The notes: a model not told the origin generated them from the sequence alone. Positions 51,001 to 56,021 are shown, counted from the stretch's first letter. The stretch: DNA of 64,000 nucleotides from Mesostigma viride (GCA_009746045.1 RPFO01000165.1:5692585-5756584), one strand, 5' to 3'. Translations and numbers: made by a program.

Positions 51001-51625
51001 GTACCTAGCATGTCCAAGGACGAGGGGCGAGCGTGCAAGCTCCTCATTCAATCTTTTATGGTCGCATGGAGTGACTACCGATCCACGTGTACCAGCAATT
51101 CTTGACAGATTTCCAAAAGTTCAAGGCATGCAATCTTTTCCCAAAGTTCAAGGCATGCAATCTATTCTAGTTTTCGAGAGTTCATCCATGCGTGTCTGAT
51201 TCGGCACCGATATGGTGAGATTGGGGCAAGGTTTGGCGTGTTCAGGACTAGAAAGTCTAGGCGCAGCAGAATGCATGTTGATATGCCAAGGAGCATGTGT
51301 TTCAGCTTCTACATGGATGTCCTTCATGGGCCTGTTACGCGCCCATGTCACTGAACTAGTTGAGTTTCTTCTTCATTCATAAGTTAGTAATAGAAAAGCA
51401 CGTGCAGCTCCTTGATGGTTGTAGTACATGCCAAGTCACTGTTGTATTTTACCCAATTCTGGCCTCGGGGTCACCCTCGTGAAGCGTTGTGGACTGATGT
51501 TTGTTAGCTGTTTCTTCCCATCTTTGTCTGCTTCTTTGGATGTTTCCTTGCTGGGCATGTATGTGGTGGTGATGTGCAGCCAACACAGCAAGATTGAGCA
51601 ACAGACTGTCTACGAGAATGACTAA
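17281..51625 (+). CDS. RAD50: RAD50 DNA double-strand-break repair ATPase, complete spliced gene (29 exons)
   Basis: RAD50 is the SMC-like ATPase of the MRE11-RAD50-NBS1 complex, which tethers and processes DNA ends and signals to ATM. I read these exons: 17281-17403, 17592-17678, 17832-17996, 18503-18678, 19136-19250, 19867-20092, 20565-20761, 21802-21978, 22492 (or 22528)-22596, 23770-23871, 25131-25214, 33321-33448, 34291-34389, 35128-35255, 36145-36325, 37259-37391, 38360-38566, 39246-39475, 40347-40548, 41661-41830, 42270-42408, 44490-44675, 46031-46156, 46784-46836, 47846-47996, 48852-48914, 49749-49882, 50516-50644, 51580-51625. Donor and acceptor phases agree at every junction, giving about 1350 residues; known RAD50 proteins have about 1300. 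Walker A (GTNGAGKT), the zinc hook (CHIC), the ABC signature (RGRCSAGQK) and Walker B ([12 protein letters not shown]) are all present. The wording is closest to plant RAD50. Start choice: ATG directly before the conserved N-terminus. Weakest points: the start of exon 9 and the donor of exon 20. Confidence 0.95.
18406..18438 (+). repeat. Copy of RAD50 exon 4 start with acceptor
   Basis: CAGCGGCGAATGGCCTGCCC then GCCAAGGGCGCGG closely matches the real exon 4 start at 18500 (CAGCGGCGCGGCCTGCCCGC). It lies upstream in intron 3. Confidence 0.85.
18503..20761 (+). CDS. RAD50: RAD50 exons 4-7: end of N-lobe and start of coiled coil
   Basis: Exon 4 (18503-18678) contains the RAD50 hallmark [20 protein letters not shown] followed by [14 protein letters not shown] and KFDDIFSAT. 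Exon 5 (19136-19250) begins YTKALD, the usual continuation. Exons 6 (19867-20092) and 7 (20565-20761) are charged heptad-type helix, the rising coiled-coil arm. Phases 2/1 and 1/2 match across the junctions. Introns 3 and 4 contain extra copies of the exon 4 and exon 5 edges, which could mislead gene callers. Confidence 0.93.
18773..19035 (+). repeat. Copies of both edges of RAD50 intron 4
   Basis: 18773-18812 repeats the last 40 bases of exon 4 (AAGTTCGACGACATCTTCTC) with a GTGGGT donor. 18906-18935 and 19014-19037 repeat the exon 5 acceptor and start (GCGCAGCTACACCAAG; GCGCAGCTTCGACAAG). The intron is therefore largely built from its own two junctions. Confidence 0.9.
19237..19525 (+). repeat. 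Copies of RAD50 exon 5 end with donor
   Basis: GGCCACCAACGTGAGG of the true junction recurs at 19293, 19343 (short form), 19394 and 19449, with a decayed copy at 19515. The spacer GGCATGCCTGCTTGCC is shared by the first units. Confidence 0.9.
21437..21690 (+). repeat. 42-bp minisatellite plus a copy of the RAD50 exon 8 start
   Basis: Six units of CCCAATGACCTGAATAAGCC then ACTACTCGGGACTTGCTGTG. The array ends at CTGCTGCAGGACAAGCGTCT (21663), a decayed copy of the exon 8 acceptor and start (GTTGCAGGACAACAAGCG). Confidence 0.85.
21802..25214 (+). CDS. RAD50: RAD50 exons 8-11: ascending coiled coil
   Basis: Exons at 21802-21978 (59 codons), 22492 or 22528 to 22596, 23770-23871 (34 codons) and 25131-25214 (28 codons), all phase 0. 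They encode charged, helix-forming sequence such as [20 protein letters not shown], as expected for the long arm between the ATPase lobe and the zinc hook. The exon 9 start is ambiguous. An acceptor before GATCAAAACTAC (22492) gives 35 codons, while an acceptor after CTTTCGCAG (22528) gives 23; both keep the frame. Confidence 0.85.
22640..22730 (+). repeat. Two copies of RAD50 exon 9 end with donor
   Basis: GCTGAAGCAGGAGCAGCCGG at 22649 and GCTGAAGCAGGAGCAGCAGG at 22708 repeat the true junction at 22578-22598. Confidence 0.88.
23909..23946 (+). repeat. Copy of RAD50 exon 10 end
   Basis: CCTCAGCTTGAGCAGCTCAA then GGAGAGGCTG repeats the exon end CCCCAGCTGGAGCAGCTCAA. The donor has decayed from GTGGGT to GCGGGT. 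Confidence 0.88.
24129..24549 (+). repeat. 30-bp minisatellite in RAD50 intron 10
   Basis: Fourteen units of GTAGGGGGGTCGTGTCGGTA then TATATCCTAA. Both strands are open through it because 30 is a multiple of 3. Confidence 0.95.
25370..25725 (+). repeat. 80-bp repeat in RAD50 intron 11
   Basis: A little over four units of GGCCACCATATCCAGTACTA then GTGGAATTACTCTTTCTTGA, left of the transposon. Confidence 0.92.
26464..26826 (+). CDS. Stand-alone HIRAN-domain protein encoded by the transposon
   Basis: 120 codons from ATG to TGA, uninterrupted. Reads [12 protein letters not shown], then [20 protein letters not shown] and [20 protein letters not shown]. The pattern G.....L.RE.DNPYD.NAI.V......IG.v....A..L.PLLD is that of the HIRAN domain, which in Rad5/HLTF binds 3' ends of single-stranded DNA. 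Usually it is fused to a SWI2/SNF2 helicase; here it is the whole protein. It lies 350 bp from the left transposon end, opposite in strand to the transposase. Family assignment is by eye. Its role (end binding during transposition, or interference with host fork repair) is inference. Unlike the transposase, it is not broken. Confidence 0.7.
   Translation: MGTVVREASFTVNGLHVNNNNVAADGEACVLVRERDNPYDKNAILVLKANDNSHIGRVAKSQAAALSPLLDKGSVVVTELSGTADYRAWKHQVFNCKLTIPLEKEALVSSELSQAGIELR
26957..29490. repeat. 578-bp tandem repeat, three units, third split
   Basis: The motif TCATGTCCCACGTAGCTCCC recurs at 26957, 27535 and 28113, exactly 578 apart. Unit 1 and unit 2 are near identical. Unit 3 is interrupted at 28239 and resumes at about 29075 with GAGCAAAGAAAGAGG, with a short piece of the unit replaced. 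No long coding frame is conserved in the unit, so it may be an untranslated or binding-site array inside the transposon. Confidence 0.85.
28239..29074. other. GC-rich block interrupting the third 578-bp unit
   Basis: About 836 bp with much higher GC than its surroundings, replacing about 33 bp of the repeat unit. A minus-strand frame (28775-28221) is open for 184 codons but looks like compositional chance. I see no clear inverted ends or target duplication. It could be a captured host fragment or the transposon's promoter. Confidence 0.45.
29523..29831 (+). CDS. Hypothetical 102-codon ORF in the transposon
   Basis: Starts at [23 protein letters not shown], and ends YPQTWSYY. The DNA itself contains an imperfect direct repeat (CTACCTAGGC-TGTT at about 29536 and 29665), so the frame may be chance. 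No family recognised. Confidence 0.2.
   Translation: MESKLPRLVHLLWSMPHFMHGELIHVDLFTSLDQCPMCALGAWKASKLPRPVYVISHKNVTLELDARQANFSIKLNMQLDLDLNPYIKLLPAKCYPQTWSYY
30143..32745 (-). pseudogene. pogo/Tigger-like transposase (CENP-B-type HTH plus DDE domain), decayed
   Basis: Begins at ATG 32745, [36 protein letters not shown] with [17 protein letters not shown] is the first (psq/CENP-B N) helix-turn-helix, and a second HTH follows, ending SNGWFS. In-frame TGA (about 32185) and TAG (about 32096) then interrupt the frame; both fit C-to-T changes. The catalytic part follows: FNMDESG (first Asp), [11 protein letters not shown] (second) and [14 protein letters not shown] (third), with 30 residues between the second and third Asp as in pogo-type DDD transposases. 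After [14 protein letters not shown] the frame is broken by an inverted duplication (31068-31935) and resumes to 30143 with an NCWIKAECL motif and an acidic tail. Probably inactive. Confidence 0.88.
31068..31935. repeat. Duplication-inversion inside the transposase
   Basis: 31160-31495 on the plus strand reads the transposase core ([20 protein letters not shown]) in the opposite direction to the gene. It is an inverted copy of 31595-31935 with only scattered mismatches. The boundary segment 31068-31158 (GCATGCTCTCCCATCTTGCG) is also duplicated directly at 31498-31590. The result is a near-palindrome of about 340-bp arms that destroys the reading frame. Confidence 0.85.
33321..36325 (+). CDS. 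RAD50: RAD50 exons 12-15: coiled coil before the zinc hook
   Basis: Exons 33321-33448, 34291-34389, 35128-35255 and 36145-36325. Junction phases (2/1, 2/1, 1/2, 2/1) all agree. The sequence is helical and charged ([27 protein letters not shown]). Exon 15 has a serine/proline-rich stretch ([14 protein letters not shown]) that looks like a lineage-specific insertion in the coil. Exon 12 lies just right of the 7-kb transposon that fills much of intron 11. Confidence 0.88.
33512..33690 (+). repeat. Copies of RAD50 exon 12 end
   Basis: 33512-33566 (GAGTGACGAATCAGCCTTGA then AGCAACACAAGCTGGAGGAG) repeats the end of exon 12 with the donor decayed to ATGAGT. A further decayed piece lies at 33660. 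Confidence 0.85.
35300..35440 (+). repeat. 43-bp repeat, three units, after RAD50 exon 14
   Basis: Units GGCGGCAGGATCGCTCGTTG then GTGTGGCTGTGTTATAAGGA. The unit start resembles the exon 14 end (CGCCAGCATCGCGCGTGAGT) and may be a decayed junction copy. Confidence 0.75.
36345..36765 (+). repeat. G-rich repeat after RAD50 exon 15
   Basis: Units GACGTTGTGTGGCGCCCTAG then TCATGGGGGAGGTACGTTTT alternate with GTATCATCCTAGGCATGGGG. The first bases of the intron (GTACGCTGTGTGGCGCCCGA) look like the founder. Confidence 0.85.
37143..37182 (+). repeat. Copy of RAD50 exon 16 start with acceptor
   Basis: CCACCAGCACGTTCACAGAG then AAGAACGTGACGG resembles the true CACCAGCACGGTCACCGAGA at 37254, 110 bases upstream of it. 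Confidence 0.85.
37259..37391 (+). CDS. RAD50: RAD50 exon 16: zinc hook
   Basis: 44 codons containing [10 protein letters not shown], the CxxC zinc hook at the apex of the RAD50 coiled coil. In the family, two hooks from separate molecules share one zinc ion and bridge DNA ends. It lies at about residue 720 of 1350, close to the middle as expected. The acceptor (CTCACCAG) and one-base phase match exon 15; the donor is GTATGC. A decoy copy of the exon start lies upstream at 37148-37180, and copies of its end follow downstream. Confidence 0.93.
37392..37740 (+). repeat. Copies of RAD50 exon 16 end with donor
   Basis: AAGGTATGCAGCCTAGTACC of the true junction recurs at about 37432, 37456 and later in weaker forms to 37730 (ATCGACAAGGTGTATAGG). 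Confidence 0.85.
38125..38250 (+). repeat. Three copies of RAD50 exon 17 start with acceptor
   Basis: GCGGTCTGCCAGCACGATGC (38131), GCCGTCTGCAAGTACAAGAT (38168) and GCCGTCTGCAAGTACGAGGT (38218) precede the true GCCGTCTGCCAGTACGAGAT (38349). The copy nearest the exon is the most alike. Confidence 0.88.
38360..42408 (+). CDS. RAD50: RAD50 exons 17-21: descending coiled coil
   Basis: Exons 38360-38566 (69 codons), 39246-39475, 40347-40548, 41661-41830 and 42270-42408. They encode long charged helices rich in Arg, Glu and Ala ([20 protein letters not shown]), returning from the hook to the C-terminal lobe. Exon 18 has a low-complexity glycine insert ([10 protein letters not shown]). The exon 20 donor (AG|GTCGGG) is weak and was chosen because it is the one that fits the phase of exon 21. 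Confidence 0.85.
39556..39850 (+). repeat. Copy of RAD50 exon 18 end, then 37-bp AGACTAG repeat
   Basis: 39556-39589 (CAGGAGCTGGAGGAGCTGGT then GGGGAAGAAG) repeats the exon 18 end. 39680-39850 is a CTAGAGGAGACTAGAGTTGA repeat of about five units. Confidence 0.85.
40172..40200 (+). repeat. Copy of RAD50 exon 19 start with acceptor
   Basis: CCGCAGGAGCGACCTCGAGC then TTCAATG resembles the true GCAGGAGCAACCTCCAGTTC at 40343. Confidence 0.75.
41240..41545 (+). repeat. 81-bp repeat in RAD50 intron 19
   Basis: Four units of ACAGACAGGGCGCCGCTGTA then TTCCTATTCATTCCCTTCCA. Each carries an acceptor-like CTACTCACAG. Confidence 0.93.
42663..42975 (+). repeat. Copy of RAD50 exon 21 end, then 60-bp repeat
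   Basis: 42663-42696 (AGGAGCTCAAGACGCAGAGG then GCGGTGGAGCAGGTGAGG) repeats the exon 21 end with a good donor. 42733-42975 is a four-unit 60-bp repeat containing AACCTTAATCCTAAACCTTA. Confidence 0.88.
43400..43449 (+). repeat. Interstitial telomere-like repeat, TTTAGGG type
   Basis: GGTTTAGGGTTACGGGTTTA then GGGTATAGGGTTAAGGGTTT and AGGGTTT. Decayed TTTAGGG units, the telomere repeat of plants and many green algae. Confidence 0.7.
43505..43915 (+). repeat. 36-bp minisatellite in RAD50 intron 21
   Basis: About eleven units of CTTGGTATTGTTTGCCTTAT then TCGCTCTGTACCTC. Confidence 0.95.
44096..44196 (+). repeat. 13-bp GATACGGTCTACT repeat
   Basis: Eight units, only two imperfect. Confidence 0.95.
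44490..46836 (+). CDS. RAD50: RAD50 exons 22-24: end of coil into C-lobe
   Basis: Exon 22 (44490-44675, 62 codons) begins [12 protein letters not shown]. Exon 23 (46031-46156, 42 codons) includes [12 protein letters not shown]. Exon 24 (46784-46836) encodes [17 protein letters not shown]. This order (KQ.Q.K.ID, then TTEM..KDL..YY.ALDKALM) is highly conserved in RAD50. A possible 14-nt micro-exon (44267-44280) may precede exon 22 if the acceptor two bases further in (44492) is used. Confidence 0.92.
44860..45080 (+). repeat. (GGT)n(GGC)n triplet tract
   Basis: G-rich run, then about 19 GGT units, about 19 GGC units and mixed GGA/GGT. In RAD50 intron 22. Glycine-coding frames here are artefacts. 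Confidence 0.95.
45624..45738 (-). tRNA. tRNA-like sequence or tRNA-derived SINE head
   Basis: On the minus strand the ends GCGGATG and CATTTGC can pair over 7 bases (two G-U). An A-box-like TGTCAGTTGGC lies near the 5' end, and a good B box (AGTTCGATTCC) near the 3' end. At 115 nt it is too long for a plain tRNA, and the T stem is imperfect, so I favour a decayed tRNA-derived SINE or an intron-bearing pseudogene. No anticodon can be assigned. It lies in RAD50 intron 22, antisense. Confidence 0.35.
46235..46385 (+). repeat. Decayed copies of RAD50 exon 23 end
   Basis: AACATCGACGAGCGGTTCAT then CACCAGCTCGTTGAGCTTAG, and TATCGACGCTGGAACAAGCA then CCAGGCCATTGAGTTACAGG, both resemble the exon 23 end (AACATCGACGACCGGCACAA). 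Clearly older than most junction copies. Confidence 0.75.
46460..46748 (+). repeat. 36-bp minisatellite in RAD50 intron 23
   Basis: Eight units of TTCCTAGTTCCTGATGGCTT then GTCCTATTGCACACTG. Confidence 0.95.
47846..49882 (+). CDS. RAD50: RAD50 exons 25-27: C-terminal ATPase lobe with signature motif and Walker B
   Basis: Exon 25 (47846-47996, 50 codons) reads [20 protein letters not shown] and RSYNYR. Exon 26 (48852-48914, 21 codons) holds [16 protein letters not shown], the ABC signature. Exon 27 (49749-49882) holds [20 protein letters not shown] followed by NLD, which is Walker B and the D-loop. Every catalytic residue expected in this lobe is intact, so the gene looks functional despite its very long introns. 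Confidence 0.95.
48243..48320 (+). repeat. Decayed copy of RAD50 exon 25 end
   Basis: TGCTCATAGCGGCAAGCGGT then CCTACAACTACGGGGTGTGG resembles the true end (GGGCAAGCGCTCGTACAACT then ACCGGGTGGG). The preceding 40 bases also align loosely. Confidence 0.8.
49468..49660 (+). repeat. Two copies of RAD50 exon 27 start
   Basis: TCCAGGTGCTGGCGTCGCGC (49473) and GGGTGCTGACGTGCGTCGGC then ATCCACTTGGCC (49629) resemble the true ACAGGTGCTGGCCTGCCTGG then TCATCCGCATGGCG. Confidence 0.78.
50039..50460 (+). repeat. Copies of both edges of RAD50 intron 27
   Basis: GTGCGGCGCTGCGCATGCGG then GTGGGGGC (50039) echoes the exon 27 end and donor. CCCACCCTGATGGAGCAC (50356) and CCCCCAGCCTGATGGGGCG (50433) echo the exon 28 acceptor and start. 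Confidence 0.8.
50516..50644 (+). CDS. RAD50: RAD50 exon 28: H-loop region
   Basis: Encodes [20 protein letters not shown] (the H-loop histidine is in THDE) and ends RISKDE plus two bases. Reading straight through gives EK then TGA, but AA|GTGAGT is a strong donor. The last 43 bases of this exon plus donor are repeated downstream at 50691-50733 and 50780-50822, and in decayed form from 50869. Confidence 0.93.
50645..50910 (+). repeat. 89-bp copies of RAD50 exon 28 end with donor
   Basis: Two nearly perfect copies (50691-50733, 50780-50822) and one decayed copy (50869-) of GACTACACGGAGAAGTATTG then GCGCATTTCCAAGGACGAGA with GTGAGT. The youngest-looking junction duplication in the window. Confidence 0.95.
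51580..51625 (+). CDS. RAD50: RAD50 exon 29: 46-nt terminal exon
   Basis: After the acceptor GATGTGCAG, one base completes an Asn codon with exon 28. The frame then reads [14 protein letters not shown] and stops at 51623-51625. RAD50 proteins of plants and animals end with a QHS.I..Q motif after the KD dipeptide, so this short exon restores the expected C-terminus. Without it the protein would end 14 residues early. Confidence 0.85.
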
Positions 51626-51689
51626 TGCATGAAGCATCGCCGCATCCATGTAGTAGTATATGACAGCTGCATTAACTTGTTTCTAGACT

Positions 51690-52215
51690 GTGTCACGTGA
51701 GCATAAGTCCTCAGTGGGATGGAAATGGAATGGGGTGGAGGGACCCAGCTGTCTAGCTTATAGTTACGGGTTTGCGGGCAACATGGCCCGAATCGCTATG
51801 GTTGGCAAATTTGGTCACACCCGTGACCCCCACCAACCTGGGGTTGGTATCCTTCTGCTTTGGCTCCATATTTTTTCGAGTCGCTATTATTTAATCAACA
51901 AGCACCAGACTGCGTCTCGTGGGTGCCAATACAGAGTAAAGGAACCTTCAACCCTTATAAAGAACGAGGAGGGAGGGCGCCCTAGCTTCTCTCACTGCCA
52001 CAAATGGGCAGGCCACAGAGTGCTCTCTCCGCAGCATAACGCCAGGGCACTAGAACACTGTGGGTGCAATACAACCATTAATCAATTAATTGATTAATGT
52101 ACACGTGACTGCGTCACGTGAGCATAAGTCCTCAGTGGGAAGGGAACGTGGGATGGAATGGATTCATTGATTAATTGATTAATCGATTAATTAATTACGT
52201 GAGCATAAGTCCTCA
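51690..52215 (-). mobile_element. Fragments of LINE 3' end, minus orientation
   Basis: Reads on the minus strand as parts of the same 3' region seen at 55110-55320: the GGTCACAC / GCCCGAATCGCTATGG segment, then GACTTATGCTCACGTGA close to the 3' end. Two decayed pieces (51690-51870 and 52095-52215) flank the dispersed repeat at 51937-52075. Tails are rich in ATTAATTGATTAAT. Confidence 0.55.
51937..52075. repeat. Dispersed repeat, copy 2
   Basis: Partner of the copy at 1455-1600, same orientation, sitting between two LINE fragments. The association with the palindrome and LINE tail suggests it is part of, or was carried with, that element. Confidence 0.65.
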
Positions 52216-52446
52216 GTGCAGTCAAGTGGGATGGGATGGGATGGGATGGGATGGGATGGGATGGGATGGGATGGGATGGGATGGGATGGGATGGGATGGG
52301 ATGGGATGGGATGGGATGGGATGGGATGGGATGGGATGGGATGGGATGGGATGGGATGGGATGGGATGGGATGGGATGGGATGGGATGGGATGGGATGGG
52401 ATGGGATGGGATGGGATGGGATGGGATGGGATGGGATGGGATGGGA
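52216..52446. repeat. (ATGGG)n array, short
   Basis: About 46 perfect five-base units. Its left flank (GTCCTCAGTGCAGTCAAGTG) is the end of a LINE copy read in reverse, and TTAA element 1 follows on the right. All forward frames are open only because the unit has no stop codon. Confidence 0.95.
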
Positions 52447-52458
52447 TTAATCAATTAA

Positions 52459-54714
52459 GGGGTCCGGACGGACCTGCCCCCCCCCAAATTGAATACACAT
52501 GTTTTGCACTCAATACCCATGCTGGCAATGCAAATTATGATGGGGGACCATAAATATGACCCTTGGGCATGCATCTGGCTACTTTTTGAGTTCAAGGCCC
52601 ATCACAATACATGTGCAGGGAGCTTTTTTGGGCACGCACACCCCCTAAAAGCACGGATTGCCTAGGACAACCCCCCCACACTTGTGTACCAAACACCATA
52701 TTCCAGTCAAATCCCCACCCAGACCAAGGAATGGAGCTAATTTGCAGCACCAAAATCGCACGTCTGGGCATACTTTGGCAGTTTACCGAAAAATACGTCT
52801 TTTTTGTGACTAAAAAAAAAAAATCAAATCAAATACGCATGGGTTGGGCCCAGGGAGATATAGATAACTTCCCCAGGGTGGGAATATCAATGGGACCAAT
52901 TTTCAGCTCATTCTGACCACGTATGTGAACAAACATCACTTTTGTATGAAAAAAAAAAATGCACGAAAATACGGTTTTATGCCAAAGGGCTGCACCAATC
53001 ACAACCTTGCCCACCACCAAGTGGGGCAAACAAGGTGCCAGCAAGTTATTTATCATGCAAACTATCTTGGAATCAAAATTCAGGTCATTCTGAGCTAGAC
53101 TGATGGCATAAACTAGTGTCCTCAACTGCCACCCCTCAACCCTAGTATAGACTGGCATGAGCTCAAACATAACCCTTTTCATCACCTGCCCACCACAAAT
53201 CATCAGAATCCTAACATAGACGGCTGCCAATTGAGTTATACAAACAGCCACCAAATGCAGGATCAAGCTGAGCATGAGCCTTGAGTACTAGAGAGGTCAT
53301 TCATAGCATGCAGCACCACACTATGGTAGCATAGTTGGCAATCTTCATTGGTAATAACAGAAATGTTTAGAGGCCCAAGCAACGTTCAATAGCAACAGAA
53401 ACATGTGGGATTAGATGGGTGACTCGTACATGCTAGCCACACCCCACACCTCACCATGGTTGTAAACCATGCTCAACAATAAGGTGCATAAACAGCATGC
53501 TCATATACACGTGCTATGCTGACTTAGAGTAGAGGATGATGCCTCAATCAACCAGCAATAATAACACAATGTTCTAACCCTGCAGGTTCACATCACCCCG
53601 TTCAAAAACCAACCAACAAAACAGAACTGTAAGCGCAAACACGAAATACAGCAAAGCCATAAGAGAAATGGCTTGCAGCCATCCTCATAAGCATGGCTAG
53701 CATCCTTGAGAGCACATTGATTGTGATGCATAGTGGCTGTGATCCACAAATCTAAAGAGAACACACACGTAAGCATAGCTTACACATATACAAAGCATGG
53801 CCAGCAAGAGAAGTATAGCCACCTTGTTTCCCAGCACGTTGAGACGCACGGTTCATATGCTCGCCAGCTTGTTGCATGCCGCCCTCGAGGCATGCCGGGG
53901 TACGTGTTGAATATGCAATATAAGCACTCTGCCATCCAAATCCTTCCATATATCATTACATTAACGTAGCAGCTTACCTTGATATTACCAAATCAATCCT
54001 AGACAGGATTTCAGAGCTTGCCACGCATAACGTAAGCGAATCGGTTGAAAGCTGCCGGAAAACTAGAGACGTGCATGCAGCAAGCGGCGAACAAAACAAC
54101 GCACCCTTCCAGGAAACCGTGCTGAAAGCTTAGAATAAAGGGATTTCTAAACGCAATAGACTTCGGGGGTAACCACTGGATAATAGACGTACAATGGCAT
54201 GCTATCTTTCCTGACAAGGCGCGCAAGAAATGCCAGCCACCCATGGACGGGTTGACAGCGCATAAAGCAGGACCTGGCGTTTTCTTTCCGAAAATGACGA
54301 GGAAAAGTGATAAAATAAAAGGTTCTTTAACATTTCAATCTCCCCGTTAATGAACGTTGCTTTCTGCATCGCTAGGGACTAAGAACCTTTGTAATTATCG
54401 CTGTAGGCATGTATTGCTGCTTATTCGTTGCGGCAAGATTTCCGGGCCAGACCCCCTCGCAAACGCGGATGAAAAATGGCATCGATCTCGTCAATAATGC
54501 ATCTTCGGCTACGCAAGATCATGATGAAACTTTGATTTGACGCATCTGCATAATTTTCTGCGGTCTTATTGCCATATTACTGCATTTATTACCTAACGCA
54601 CGTCGCCATGGCCAACTTGGCGCAAGGGTTACGCGCATCGTGCACCACAATTTCACGTGACGGGTACCGGCGCGAATTTTTTGGCGCGAAATAATTCCGG
54701 TCCGTCCGGACCCC
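52459..54714. mobile_element. TTAA-flanked DNA element 1 (2.26 kb)
   Basis: Perfect inverted ends GGGGTCCGGACGGACC / GGTCCGTCCGGACCCC, flanked on both sides by TTAA (52455-52458 and 54715-54718). TTAA duplication is the hallmark of piggyBac-type transposons. No transposase can be read inside, so it is probably non-autonomous. The rest of its 2.2 kb is AT-rich with no feature I recognise. It lies in the TTAA-rich tail of a LINE copy. Confidence 0.75.
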
Positions 54715-54724
54715 TTAATTAATA

Positions 54725-55325
54725 GACACGTGACTGGGATGGGATGGGATGGGATGGGATTAATTAATTAATTATTTATTTATTTAACATCAGATAGACT
54801 AGCTGGCACCAAGCCCGCCCAGCCTGGGCGATATGTTCTCACCTGGCGTGCCCCCGGCCGCGCGCGGCAGGGCCGCCACCCGTGGACTTTTCGTGATAGA
54901 TCGACTCGGCATGGACATGTGCTACACTAGACGTGACAGGCTCACCCCCGGGCAACCTCCTGGTTTGTCTGTAATATGGAGGCAGACGGTGCGCAATGGA
55001 GTCTGTAATATGGAGGCATGGACATGTGCTACACTAGACGTGACGGGCTCACCCCCGGGCAGCCTCCTGGTTTGTCTGTAATATGGAGGCAGATGGTGCG
55101 CAAGGATAGATGGCAAGTAGTAATGAAGGAGACCACCCCCAAGCCTGTGGGGGCTCCGGCGCTCCGCGTGTGACCAAGTATGGCATTCATAGCGCTTCGG
55201 GCCGCGGTGCCCACACCCCTGTAACTAGGACCTAGATAGCTTATACCATCCATTACATCCCATGTTCCCCTCCGACTGAGGACTTATGCTCACGTGACGC
55301 AGTCGCGTGTCTATTAATTAATTAA
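54725..55325 (+). mobile_element. LINE 3' fragment A
   Basis: Starts within the coding 3' end (AGACTAGCTGGCACCAAGCC) and encodes remnants such as DMCYTRRDRLTPGQPPGLSV and IWRQ. It runs through ATGAAGGAGACCACCCCCAA and GGGCCGCGGTGCCCACACCC, and ends with the palindrome CACGTGACGCAGTCGCGTG and an (ATTA)n tail. A short piece (GTAATATGGAGGCA) is internally duplicated. 5'-truncated; no intact ORF. Confidence 0.65.
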
Positions 55326-55560
55326 TTAATGGTGCGCAAGGATAGATGGCAAGTAGTGATGAAGGAGACCACCCCCAAGCCTGTGGGGGCTCCGCGTGTG
55401 ACCAAGTATGGCATTCATAGCGCTTCGGGCCGCGGTGCCCACACCCCTGTAACTAGGACCTACATAGCTTATACCATCCATTCCATCCCATGTTCCCCTC
55501 CCACTGAGGACTTATGCTCACGTGACGCAGTCACGTGTCTATTAATTAATTAATTAATTA
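55326..55560 (+). mobile_element. LINE 3' fragment B, directly behind fragment A
   Basis: Begins ATGGTGCGCAAGGATAGATG immediately after the (ATTA)n tail of fragment A. It follows the same sequence to CACGTGACGCAGTCACGTG and a further (ATTA)n tail. This looks like a strongly 5'-truncated copy inserted into the tail of the previous one. Confidence 0.65.
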
Positions 55561-56021
55561 ATGGGGGCCATTATGGGCGCACATGCGCGTGGGCCACATG
55601 CTAGGCTAAGCCTGACTAATCTACACTACTGGTATATATTCCCTAGTCTGAGGTGGCAGGAGGGGCCTGCCATGGCTTGTGGTCAACGTGGATGACCGCC
55701 CCCTCCAGTATACCGGCTTCCCCCCTGCGCTCTGCCGGAGCTGAAGGTAGGTCGGCCATAGCTCGCGCCGCAGCTGTTAATTGCTGGGCCAGGGTCAAGT
55801 CGTCGTCCAGCGTGAAGCGAGACCCCGAGAGCTTCTTGCGGCTACGACAGCTTGTCCGCCATGTACTTAAAAGGTGAGGAGCACGGGTGCCGGGCCAGCC
55901 TTACCCCGCGCGCGGGGGAGGCGGACAGCCGACATCCGCAGCTCACCAGTGAGTTGCATGGGGGCAAGAATGTCCCGCTTTAATGCAGTGAGAAGACTCG
56001 TCGAGGTCTCACCTTCCGGCT
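55561..56021. other. Unassigned sequence left of the MITE
   Basis: The first 65 bp (GGGGGCCATTATGGGCGCAC) recur at about 59534-59610, so this is a dispersed repeat. The rest contains a minus-strand reading LAQQLTAAARAMADLPSAPA that could be an old retroelement piece, but I cannot assign a family. Confidence 0.3.
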
